This document shows positions 26,807 through 34,693 of a DNA stretch of 64,000 nucleotides, one piece after another. Location: NCBI GenBank assembly GCA_017452265.1, contig JAFTMS010000031.1, forward strand, positions 1 through 64,000. Direction: 5' to 3'. Made by a program: the position numbers and the translations under genes. The stretch's first letter is position 1; every line of letters starts with the position of its first letter. The notes beneath the pieces were generated by a model. It was not told where the DNA came from, did not search any database, and was given only the letters and a program-made list of their open reading frames with translations. Origin of the DNA: Bacteroidales bacterium (GTDB lineage: Bacteria > Bacteroidota > Bacteroidia > Bacteroidales > UBA932).

Positions 26807-27217
26807 ATGACTTTACAAGAAGCTGAAAATGCCGTTGTCGAGGAATTCTCGATGTATGACGAATGGCTTGACAAATATGAATATCTTATAGAGTTGGGAA
26901 AGTCGCTCGAGGATTATCCTGAATCCGAGAAGACGGAGGATAAACTCATCAGGGGCTGCCAGTCAAGGGTATGGCTGGACTATCATATTGAAGAAGGAAA
27001 GATAGTGTTCAATGCAGACAGCGATGCCATAATCACAAAGGGAATCATTTCTCTGCTGATAGGAATTTATTCGGGAAGAACGCCGCAGGAGATTCTTTCG
27101 TCGGATTTCTCGGTGGTGGAGAAGATAGGTCTGAAGGAGAACCTGTCACCTACGAGAGCGAACGGGCTGGTGTCGATGATTGCCAAAATCAGAGAGGTGG
27201 CGACAGTCAATGCATAG
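26807..27217 (+). CDS. sufE: Sulfur acceptor protein SufE
   Basis: Accepts the persulfide sulfur from SufS and passes it to the SUF scaffold. The 136-residue protein is taken from ATG 26,807, two bases after the sufS stop; the longer in-frame reading would overlap sufS by 29 bp. The active cysteine lies in the characteristic GCQSRVWL loop, followed by the conserved SDAIITKGIISLLIGIYSGR. Transcribed with sufS and the DUF59 gene. Confidence 0.94.
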   Translation: MTLQEAENAVVEEFSMYDEWLDKYEYLIELGKSLEDYPESEKTEDKLIRGCQSRVWLDYHIEEGKIVFNADSDAIITKGIISLLIGIYSGRTPQEILSSDFSVVEKIGLKENLSPTRANGLVSMIAKIREVATVNA

Positions 27218-27219
27218 TT

Positions 27220-27594
27220 ATGGGACTGAAGGATTATTTCAAGAAGAAGGCTGCCGAAAGGGCAGAGGAAGAAAAGGAAAGGATAATGAAGATAGAAAGA
27301 GATATAATCATGGCGCTCAGGCAGGTGTATGATCCTGAGATTCCCGTGAATGTATATGACCTCGGACTTATATACGAGATCAAGGTCGACGAAGATCACA
27401 ATGTATACATCCAGATGACGTTGACAGCGCCGAACTGTCCTATGGCAGACTATGTCGTGGAGCAGGTCAAGACGGCCATAGAGGACGTTCCTGGAGTGGT
27501 CAGTGCGAGGATAGACCTTGTTTTCGAACCTGTATGGGACAAGAGCAGAATGTCTGAAGAGGCACTTGTGGAGCTCGGCCTCGACGATGACTGA
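27220..27594 (+). CDS. DUF59 / MIP18-family Fe-S assembly protein (SufT-like)
   Basis: A 124-residue protein with a charged N-terminal helix (residues 1-25) and a MIP18/PaaD-like domain: LRQVYDPEIPVNVYDLGLIY, TLTAPNCPMADYV with the conserved Cys, and VDLVFEPVWD-like ending. Members help deliver Fe-S clusters to target proteins. It starts 2 bp after the sufE stop, so it completes a sufS-sufE-sufT-like operon. Confidence 0.9.
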   Translation: MGLKDYFKKKAAERAEEEKERIMKIERDIIMALRQVYDPEIPVNVYDLGLIYEIKVDEDHNVYIQMTLTAPNCPMADYVVEQVKTAIEDVPGVVSARIDLVFEPVWDKSRMSEEALVELGLDDD

Positions 27595-27660
27595 AGGACA
27601 GACGGGGAGGGAGAAGCCGTAGGGTTGGAAAACGGAATGAGAAGGCCTGTGAGGGAGGAT

Positions 27661-28149
27661 ATGGAGAAGGTGGAACTGTATCTGTCTTTAGGTTCTGACA
27701 TGGGAGACCGCCGGCAGAATATTGAAAATGCATTGAGCCTCCTGAATATTGAGCTTGGAACACCATACAAGGCACTTTCGAGCATTATCGAGACGGAGCC
27801 GTGGGGATTCGAGTCGGAAGACAAGTTTCTTAATGCAGCCGTCATGTATGAACTGGAATTGCCGAAGGGGTTCAATCCTGAAGCGGAAGCATTGATGGTT
27901 CTGGAGATATGCAAGAGTGTGGAAAAGAGATTGGGAAGGACTGGCGCGCCACAATATGATAAGAAAGGTGAGCGTATATATTCATCCAGACCGATAGATG
28001 TAGATATACTCCTTTTTGGAGATTACAGAATTGATTGCGAAGAACTTACTATACCTCATAAACTTATGTATGCGAGAGAGTTCGTGATGAGGCCGTTGAA
28101 GGAGATTGCCACTGCTCTTCCCGAGCCTCGCAGGGACATCGAGGACTGA
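27661..28149 (+). CDS. folK: Hydroxymethyldihydropterin pyrophosphokinase FolK
   Basis: Transfers pyrophosphate from ATP to 6-hydroxymethyl-dihydropterin in folate synthesis. From ATG 27,661 the protein has 162 residues and begins MEKVELYLSLGSDMGDR, as the family requires; an in-frame ATG at 27,625 would add 12 atypical residues. The signature RPIDVDILLFGD and the upstream ETEPWGFESEDKFLNAAV are intact. It follows the DUF59 gene by 66 bp. Confidence 0.92.
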   Translation: MEKVELYLSLGSDMGDRRQNIENALSLLNIELGTPYKALSSIIETEPWGFESEDKFLNAAVMYELELPKGFNPEAEALMVLEICKSVEKRLGRTGAPQYDKKGERIYSSRPIDVDILLFGDYRIDCEELTIPHKLMYAREFVMRPLKEIATALPEPRRDIED

Positions 28150-28207
28150 ACCCATGCAAAATTCTGAATGAGAATGAAAATAATGAAATTATAAATATGA
28201 AACTATT

Positions 28208-29749
28208 ATGACACAGGAAGAACTTTTCAAGATTCTGGTTGCTCACTGCAAGGAGTACGGATTCATTTTCCCTTCAAGCGAGATTTATGATGGTCTCGGT
28301 GCTGTATATGACTATGGCCAGCTCGGTTCGGAGCTCAAGAATAACATCAAGAGATACTGGTGGGAGGCCATGACAAGACTTCACGAGAACATCGTAGGCA
28401 TTGATTCGGCAATCTTCATGCATCCTAGGATATGGGAGGCTTCAGGCCATGTAGGTGCCTTTAATGACCCTCTTATCGACAACAAGGATTCGAAGAAGAG
28501 ATACCGTGCCGATGTCCTTATCGAAGACTATATCGGCAAGCTTGAGGACAAGATTGCCAAGGATGTGGAGAAGGGCCGCAGGAAGTTCGGCGAGGCATTC
28601 GACGAGGAGCAGTTCAAGGCCACAAATCCTAACGTCCTCCGCAATCAGAAGAAGATAGACGAAGTGCGCAAGAGAATGGCAGATGCACTCAACGCCAACG
28701 ACCTTGCAGAGCTACGTCAGATCATCATCGACTGCGAGATCGCATGTCCTATCTCAGGAACGAAGAACTGGACTGATGTGCGACAGTTCAACCTCATGTT
28801 CTCGACTCAGTTAGGTAGCGTATCAGGAGAGTCAAACATCATCTACCTCCGTCCCGAGACTGCGCAGGGCATCTTCGTGAACTACCTGAACGTTCAGAAG
28901 ACAGGCCGTATGAAGATTCCTTTCGGTATCGCACAGATCGGAAAGGCATTCAGGAATGAGATCGTTGCACGTCAGTTCATCTTCCGAATGAGAGAGTTCG
29001 AGCAGATGGAGATGCAGTTCTTCATCAAGCCGGGCACAGAGCTTGACTGGTTCGCAAAATGGAAGGAGAACCGTATGGCATGGCACACAGCTCTTGGAAT
29101 GGGCGAGGAGAACTACCGTTTCCACGACCACGACAAGCTCGCGCACTATGCAAACGCTGCGACCGACATCGAATTCCGCTTCCCGTTCGGCTTCAAGGAA
29201 CTTGAGGGAATCCACTCACGTACGGATTTTGACCTTGGAAACCATCAGAAGTTCTCTGGAAAGAAGATTCAGTATTTCGATCCTGAAGCAGGAGAAAACT
29301 ACACTCCATACGTGGTCGAGACATCAATCGGCGTAGACCGTATGGTGCTTGCGGTTCTTTCTCATTCATACAAGGAGGAGCAGCTCGAGAACGGCGAAAG
29401 CCGCGTAGTCCTCAGCATCCCTGCACCGCTTGCTCCGGTGAAGGTGGCAGTGCTTCCGCTCATCAAGAAGGACGGCCTTCCAGAGCTTGCTCAGAAGATC
29501 ATGGACGACCTCAAGTACGACTACAGCTGCCAGTACGACGAGAAGGATTCAATCGGCAAGAGATACCGTCGTCAGGACGCCATCGGAACACCGTTCTGCG
29601 TGACTGTAGACCACGATTCCCTCAATGACGGCTGCGTGACTATCCGTCACCGCGATTCGATGGAGCAGGAGCGTGTGAAGATCGAGGATCTGAACGCCAT
29701 CATCGGAAAGGAAGTGAACCTCAGCAATCTTCTTAAGAAGCTGAATTAA
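28208..29749 (+). CDS. glyS: Glycine-tRNA ligase (homodimeric class II)
   Basis: Charges tRNA-Gly. The 513-residue protein is the eukaryotic/archaeal-like alpha2 type used by Bacteroidetes rather than the alpha2beta2 GlyQS. Visible are the N-terminal IYDGLGAVYDYGQLGSELKN, class II motif 2 around FRNEIVARQFIFRMREFEQM, motif 3 with SIGVDRMVLAVL, and a C-terminal anticodon-binding domain (SCQYDEKDSIGKRYRRQDAI). The next gene starts 4 bp after its stop. Confidence 0.96.
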   Translation: MTQEELFKILVAHCKEYGFIFPSSEIYDGLGAVYDYGQLGSELKNNIKRYWWEAMTRLHENIVGIDSAIFMHPRIWEASGHVGAFNDPLIDNKDSKKRYRADVLIEDYIGKLEDKIAKDVEKGRRKFGEAFDEEQFKATNPNVLRNQKKIDEVRKRMADALNANDLAELRQIIIDCEIACPISGTKNWTDVRQFNLMFSTQLGSVSGESNIIYLRPETAQGIFVNYLNVQKTGRMKIPFGIAQIGKAFRNEIVARQFIFRMREFEQMEMQFFIKPGTELDWFAKWKENRMAWHTALGMGEENYRFHDHDKLAHYANAATDIEFRFPFGFKELEGIHSRTDFDLGNHQKFSGKKIQYFDPEAGENYTPYVVETSIGVDRMVLAVLSHSYKEEQLENGESRVVLSIPAPLAPVKVAVLPLIKKDGLPELAQKIMDDLKYDYSCQYDEKDSIGKRYRRQDAIGTPFCVTVDHDSLNDGCVTIRHRDSMEQERVKIEDLNAIIGKEVNLSNLLKKLN

Positions 29750-29753
29750 GGAA

Positions 29754-31922
29754 ATGTTTGAATTTCAGAAGATTATAATAATACTTATAGCGTCTGTATC
29801 GGCTTTGTCATGCAGCACGGAAGACGAGAAAGCAGCACGGGAACTGGCCGAAAGGGTGGTTCCCGGCTACGTTTCCGGACTGCGCTTCGAACAGATTTCC
29901 GACACGCTGGATGTATTCGAACTCAGCTCGGAAGGAGGAAAGACGGTCATCAGGGGCAACAATGCCAATTCAATGGCTGTCGGCCTGAACCATTATCTCA
30001 AGAATTACTGTGGAGTCTCGGTGTCATGGTATGCCTCGGATCCAGTACAATATCCTGCCGCAATGCCTTCAGTGGACGGATATGTCCGTATTGAAGCACG
30101 TGCACAGGAGCGTTTCTTCCTGAACTACTGCACTTTCGGATACACGATGCCGTGGTGGAAATGGGAGGACTGGGAACGTCTCATCGACTGGATGGCCCTT
30201 AACGGAGTGACCATGCCGCTTGCAACGACCGGGCAGGAAGCTGTATGGCAGAAGGTGTGGCGCAGTCACGGCCTCACGGACTGGCAGATACGCAGCTATT
30301 TCACAGGACCTGCGCATCTCGCATGGCACCGCATGAGCAATATCGACTCGTTCGGAGGCCCTCTTCCGCAGGGCTGGATAGACTCTCAGGCGGAGCTTCA
30401 GAAGAAGATACTCAGGCGGGAAAGACAGCTCAACATGAAGCCCGTTCTGCCGGCTTTCGGAGGACACGTCCCGGAGCAGCTGGCAGAAATATATCCGCAG
30501 GCGCAGATTACTCAGGTGAAGGGCTGGGCCGGCTTCCCTCAGGAGAATCTGTGTCATTTTCTGGCTCCTATGGATTCTCTTTATGCCCGTATACAGAAGG
30601 AGTACATGCAGGAGCAGGAACGTCTTTTCGGCACCGACCATATCTACGGAGTGGACCTGTTCAATGAAATCGAAGCCCCGTCGTGGGATCCGAACACCCT
30701 TGCCGAAATGTCGCGCAATGCCTATCAGTCCATGGCTGACGTGGATCCGGAGGCGGTATGGCTGCAGATGGGATGGATGTTCTACTACGACAGAAAGCAC
30801 TGGACACCTGAGAATGTGAAGGCATATCTCGGAGCTGTGCCGCAGGGCAGGGTGGTGCTTCTGGACTATTACCTCGAAAATACGCTTGTATGGAAGACTA
30901 CGGAACGTTTCTACGGCCAGCCTTATATTCTCTGCTATCTCGGCAATTTCGGAGGAAATACGCGTCTTTCCGGCCATTTTCACCAGACTTCGGAGCGCAT
31001 CGAGGAAACATTCGCCGACGGAGGACGTAATCTTATAGGCATAGGATCCACCCTCGAGGGCTTCGGCGTGAACCAGTTCATGTTCGAATATGTGTTCGAC
31101 AAGGCCTGGAACAGCGGAATGACGGATTCATGCTGGGTGGAAAGCCTTGCGGACAGACGAATGGGAAGGTCTTGCGGAAAGTCCCGTAAGGTGTGGAAGG
31201 ATCTGTGTGACAGCATATATGTAGGAGGCTCGTTCTCATGTCAGACACCTCTTGTGTGTGCGCGTCCGTGTCTTGAAGGATTCTGGCATTGGACAGCCAT
31301 CCATAACGTGAGGTATGACAACAGTACTCTTGTACGCATATGGAAAGAACTTCTTGACATGTACTCAGACCGTGACACCTATCGTTTCGATGTCGTGAAT
31401 ATAGGATGTCAGGTCCTTGGAAATCATTTTGCAGGGCTTCGTGGCAGCTTTACGAGGGCATATGCAGAAAGAGATGCTGCTGAAGTGCAGCGCATAGGAA
31501 TGGAAATGCTTTCGCTCGCTCACGACATTGATGCGCTTGCCGCCTGCGAGCCTCAGTTCAGATTAGAAAAGTGGCTTGATGATGCGGCATCATGGGCAGA
31601 AAGCCCTGAAGAAAAGGAATATTACCGCCGCAATGCCCGCACACTGATTTCCACGTGGGGAGACGAATGCACGATAAGGGACTACGGCACAAGACTCTGG
31701 AGCGGTTTTCTTGAGTCCTACTGCATTCCTCGTTGGAAAATGTTCATAGAGGAAATTACCGGATGCATAAGTGAAGGACGCGAATACGATGAAACAGCCT
31801 TTTTCGAGCGTCTTACGGAGTTTGAGGATGCGTGGGCGAAGGAAGGGGGCGATGTTGTGTATCGTGAACCGGTTGATTATAAAGAACTTTCATATGAAAT
31901 CATTGAGAAATACGGTCTTTAG
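29754..31922 (+). CDS. GH89 alpha-N-acetylglucosaminidase lipoprotein
   Basis: Removes terminal alpha-linked GlcNAc, as human NAGLU does on heparan sulfate and related bacterial enzymes do on mucin-type alpha1,4-GlcNAc. The 722-residue protein has a lipoprotein signal (SALSC, Cys20), an NAGLU N-terminal domain (GNNANSMAVGLNHYLKNYC), the catalytic TIM barrel (NYCTFGYTMPWWKWEDWERL; DLFNEIEAPSWDP with Glu305 in the position of the human catalytic Glu316) and a C-terminal helical domain. It sits 4 bp after glyS, an unexpected partner, and overlaps the next gene by 29 bp. Confidence 0.9.
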   Translation: MFEFQKIIIILIASVSALSCSTEDEKAARELAERVVPGYVSGLRFEQISDTLDVFELSSEGGKTVIRGNNANSMAVGLNHYLKNYCGVSVSWYASDPVQYPAAMPSVDGYVRIEARAQERFFLNYCTFGYTMPWWKWEDWERLIDWMALNGVTMPLATTGQEAVWQKVWRSHGLTDWQIRSYFTGPAHLAWHRMSNIDSFGGPLPQGWIDSQAELQKKILRRERQLNMKPVLPAFGGHVPEQLAEIYPQAQITQVKGWAGFPQENLCHFLAPMDSLYARIQKEYMQEQERLFGTDHIYGVDLFNEIEAPSWDPNTLAEMSRNAYQSMADVDPEAVWLQMGWMFYYDRKHWTPENVKAYLGAVPQGRVVLLDYYLENTLVWKTTERFYGQPYILCYLGNFGGNTRLSGHFHQTSERIEETFADGGRNLIGIGSTLEGFGVNQFMFEYVFDKAWNSGMTDSCWVESLADRRMGRSCGKSRKVWKDLCDSIYVGGSFSCQTPLVCARPCLEGFWHWTAIHNVRYDNSTLVRIWKELLDMYSDRDTYRFDVVNIGCQVLGNHFAGLRGSFTRAYAERDAAEVQRIGMEMLSLAHDIDALAACEPQFRLEKWLDDAASWAESPEEKEYYRRNARTLISTWGDECTIRDYGTRLWSGFLESYCIPRWKMFIEEITGCISEGREYDETAFFERLTEFEDAWAKEGGDVVYREPVDYKELSYEIIEKYGL

Positions 31923-32667
31923 CGCAGCAGTGCTTTCTGCGCTTATGGTGCTGGCTTCATGCGGCACACATCTGACCGTGATGACATACAATGTCGGAGC
32001 ATTCGGCAAATATATGGAGGACAGCACTTCCGACGTGGCTGATATCATCCGTTCATGCGGAGCGGACATTGTGGCTCTCAACGAACTGGACAGCTGCAAC
32101 AGAAGACATCCGGTCCATCAGGCTGAAAAGCTGGCTGAAGAGTTGGGAGGATGGGATTTCCGTTTCGGTTCCGCATTTCCTTTCGCAGGAGGGGCTTATG
32201 GCAACGGGGTGGTTTCTGAATCTGAAATCATCCGTTTCGGGCGTGTCTTGCTTCCGGTGTCGGACGGGGCAGAGCAGCGGAATTTCATCGTGGTCGAGAC
32301 GAAGGATTGCGTTCTGGCGGCAGTGCATCTCGACCATAAGGGACAAAGGGCTTCATTGGATCAGGCTTTGTTTATAAATAAATGGTTTACAGATAATTAT
32401 TCTGAATGTTCAAAGCCTGTGCTTTTATGTGGAGATATGAATTCCGTTCCCGGAAGCGAGGTGATGGCAGAGCTTGAAAAGTCATGGGACATGCTTACCG
32501 AAACATCCCCGACATATCCGTCTGAATATCCGGAAATATGCATTGACTACATCTTACGCCTCAAGTCTTCTCCAAAAGTCCGTCTCATCTCTACCGAAGT
32601 CGTATCCACTCCGGCCACAGCCACCGCCTCCGACCATCTTCCGGTCTGCGTCAGAATGATATATTGA
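31894..32667 (+). CDS. Endonuclease/exonuclease/phosphatase family lipoprotein
   Basis: A 257-residue EEP-superfamily protein. The start at 31,894 is chosen because it gives a lipoprotein signal with lipobox LASC; it lies inside the last 29 bp of the GH89 gene in another frame. Motifs are MTYNVGAFG, ALNELDSCN, CGDMNSVPGSE and the final SDHLPVCVRM. A surface- or periplasm-exposed phosphodiesterase is likely, with unknown substrate. Pairing with GH89 suggests a role in glycan or phospholipid scavenging. Confidence 0.85.
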   Translation: MKSLRNTVFSAAVLSALMVLASCGTHLTVMTYNVGAFGKYMEDSTSDVADIIRSCGADIVALNELDSCNRRHPVHQAEKLAEELGGWDFRFGSAFPFAGGAYGNGVVSESEIIRFGRVLLPVSDGAEQRNFIVVETKDCVLAAVHLDHKGQRASLDQALFINKWFTDNYSECSKPVLLCGDMNSVPGSEVMAELEKSWDMLTETSPTYPSEYPEICIDYILRLKSSPKVRLISTEVVSTPATATASDHLPVCVRMIY

Positions 32668-32828
32668 AGAGCTGTCACCTCATCTACATGCAGTGAGGTT
32701 AGCTCTGCCACTTCGTTCACAGGAATTCCCTTCTGCAAGAGTTTCAAAGCTATAGCCTTACGCTCCGTATCCTGTCCCTCCTTTTTTGCGAGGGACATCT
32801 GATTCCTTAAATCTCTCTCCGTTGTCAT
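32547..32828 (-). pseudogene. C-terminal remnant of a PD-(D/E)XK nuclease/transposase (Rpn-like) protein
   Basis: The first 55 residues (MTTERDLRNQMSLAKKEG... then ALKLLQKGIPVNEVAELTSL) look like the C-terminal tail of PD-(D/E)XK nuclease family transposase-type proteins, which typically end in a charged helix followed by LLxxGMSxEEVAExTGL. The nuclease domain is missing upstream. The remaining reading frame only mirrors the opposite strand of the EEP gene. It is therefore taken as a decayed fragment rather than a working gene. Confidence 0.55.
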
Positions 32829-32860
32829 AAAATTATTGAAACTTGGGAAACTGGAGAATA

Positions 32861-33571
32861 TTATTTCAAATAGTCGTTTATCAATTGTTTAATAGTATCT
32901 TGAGCATCTTCTTTTCCTACTAAGGCTATCAGTTTGTTGTAATCTTCAATTTCATTACCCGTAAAAGTTATTATAATTTGGCGTTGTATGCTTCCGGCAA
33001 TGTGGGTGTAATTTTCAGGGTGTGCCCAAAAACAATTGACGCAGAACATATCGTCTTTCTCTTTCCAATTGGCGCAATGTTCACAAGTCCAAGACTTTGC
33101 ACGGTTTGCAGAGGGACTTAACAGCATATAGCAATCAATGTTATCTGTTTTTTGTTCACCACCAATTTCATAAGGTATCCGATGATCGACTTGTAGCAGT
33201 TCTTCATCCATAGTTTCCCAATAGATAAAGCATCTTGCTCCGTATTTGTCTATCAGAGCACGTTTCAAAGCTTTTGAAAGTATGGTTCTGCCAGCAACTT
33301 TAGATAGTTTATTTTCTGTTTCGTCAGGATTGCCAAAACGGTATGCAGCCATTCTTTTCCCTTCAGAGTTTTTTATATAATAGGTTTCTATTGGAATGCC
33401 TTGTTCTTTCACATCCCTGACAGCACGTGGCGGATGCTTATAGCCATATATATTTTCCAGTTCTTCTGTAGTTATATGTCCATGCTTTAAAATATGTTGA
33501 ATAACTGTCGCCGGTCGTTTGTTCGTCACGGAATTCAGCTTTTCTATGAATTTCTTGGGAAAATTCTTCAT
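32861..33571 (-). CDS. HNH restriction endonuclease
   Basis: A 236-residue protein. The N-terminal part (about 1-60) looks like a winged-helix or DNA-recognition domain (VIQHILKHGHITTEELENIY). The core carries an HNH motif, LLQVDHRIPYEIGG followed by TDNIDCYMLLSPSANRAKS, and then four Cys in CEHCANW and FCVNC that would bind zinc. Its ATG overlaps the stop of the adenine-methylase gene by 4 bp, the usual arrangement of a type II restriction-modification pair. Base composition is visibly AT-richer than flanking genes, suggesting transfer. The recognition site is unknown. Confidence 0.82.
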   Translation of the reverse strand: MKNFPKKFIEKLNSVTNKRPATVIQHILKHGHITTEELENIYGYKHPPRAVRDVKEQGIPIETYYIKNSEGKRMAAYRFGNPDETENKLSKVAGRTILSKALKRALIDKYGARCFIYWETMDEELLQVDHRIPYEIGGEQKTDNIDCYMLLSPSANRAKSWTCEHCANWKEKDDMFCVNCFWAHPENYTHIAGSIQRQIIITFTGNEIEDYNKLIALVGKEDAQDTIKQLINDYLK

Positions 33572-34479
33572 ACTGCAAGTTCTTCAAAGATTGACAATTG
33601 GGTAGCTACATTCATTTGACGATATTTCAGATTCCGGCTTATGTACAATGCTTCATATGTAATGTCCTTTTTTCCTAAAAGGACCGCCTGGCTGGAAACA
33701 CCTGCATTTAGATATACTTTTTTGCAATCGAGCCATTCCGGCAGGTCATTGCCGTATTTTTTTTCACCGCACTTGCCGTCGTAACTGATGACGAAATCTA
33801 TTCCACGATGGTTCAGGGAGTCTACAGCTTCTACAAATTCATTGAAATCAATACCTGACAAATAACGGCAGTCACGCACGTTGGACACTCCTTGATAGGG
33901 TGGATCCATATACACCAAATCTCCGGGACGCGCCATTTCAAGAACTTCTCGATAATCGGTAGACATGAATAAGGCTTTGTTTTTCAATAGACCTGAGATG
34001 GCATGTACATTGGTGGCTAAAGTCTTTGGATTTGTGCCGTTCCGTCTTTTGTCTGGTGATTGATTGAACTTTCCATTCTTGCCGTATCTGACAGATCCTT
34101 TTACGCAACGTGCCAAGAGATAAAGAATCTTTTCGGGATCCTGTTCTCCACTGTTGAACAGCTCTCGTACATGATAATAGTGCTCCACGCTTCCGTTGGT
34201 AAAGTCGAACTGCTCTCTCCAAAGTTTGTTATAATTGGCAGCAAGCAGTTCCGGTGTTTCGATGGCACTTTTCAATAAAGTCATTAAAGGAAAATTAATA
34301 TCGTTAATGACATACATGTCAGCACGTTTTTGCTGCGCTGTCGCTATGGTTACTGCGGCCATTCCGGCAAACGGTTCGATCAGGCGATTGAATTTTTTAG
34401 GGAAATATGCAAGAATCTGAGGAGCCAGATTCCTTTTGGAACCCTGATATTGTACTATATGTGGAGCTGCTTGCTTCAT
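33568..34479 (-). CDS. D12-class N6-adenine DNA methyltransferase (Dam-like)
   Basis: Protects host DNA from the cognate HNH nuclease. The 303-residue protein has the N-terminal QYQGSKRNLAPQI and SAM-binding motif I FAGMAAVTIA, the acidic ADMYVINDIN, and the catalytic motif IV DLVYMDPPYQG of the alpha-class (D12) adenine methylases. It is the first gene of the pair and overlaps the nuclease start by 4 bp, so the methylase is made first. AT-rich like its partner. Confidence 0.92.
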   Translation of the reverse strand: MKQAAPHIVQYQGSKRNLAPQILAYFPKKFNRLIEPFAGMAAVTIATAQQKRADMYVINDINFPLMTLLKSAIETPELLAANYNKLWREQFDFTNGSVEHYYHVRELFNSGEQDPEKILYLLARCVKGSVRYGKNGKFNQSPDKRRNGTNPKTLATNVHAISGLLKNKALFMSTDYREVLEMARPGDLVYMDPPYQGVSNVRDCRYLSGIDFNEFVEAVDSLNHRGIDFVISYDGKCGEKKYGNDLPEWLDCKKVYLNAGVSSQAVLLGKKDITYEALYISRNLKYRQMNVATQLSIFEELAV

Positions 34480-34605
34480 GGCTATATACTCTTATTGATA
34501 CTGAATGCAAAGATAATAATTTTCTTATGCATCTATCTGAAAAAAATGCAGTGTTATAATGTACAAAAAAATGAGATTTCTGTATCAGTTATTTCATTTT
34601 ATTGC

Positions 34606-34645
34606 TATATTTGTCGCTGTATAAAACACCACAGCACACCACACT
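34606..34645 (+). promoter_or_regulatory. Promoter -7 box and paired CACCACA operator
   Basis: TATATTTG (34606-34613) is a TAnnTTTG -7 box. Thirteen bases further on lie two CACCACA heptamers (34627-34633 and 34637-34643) exactly 10 bp apart, one helical turn, as expected for a protein binding one face of the DNA at +7 to +25. The same pair in the same orientation occurs at the MFS promoter (57,435-57,453), 17 of 20 bases identical. Confidence 0.65.
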
Positions 34646-34693
34646 AAAGATAAAATATTTGTAACTTATTAATAACCAAACATTTTTAGAATC

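Noticed and set aside
31648-31661. CACGTG-centred site in the GH89 gene
   Set aside because: Only the left half matches the parS-like motif (right half GGGGA instead of GGAAC); counted as chance.
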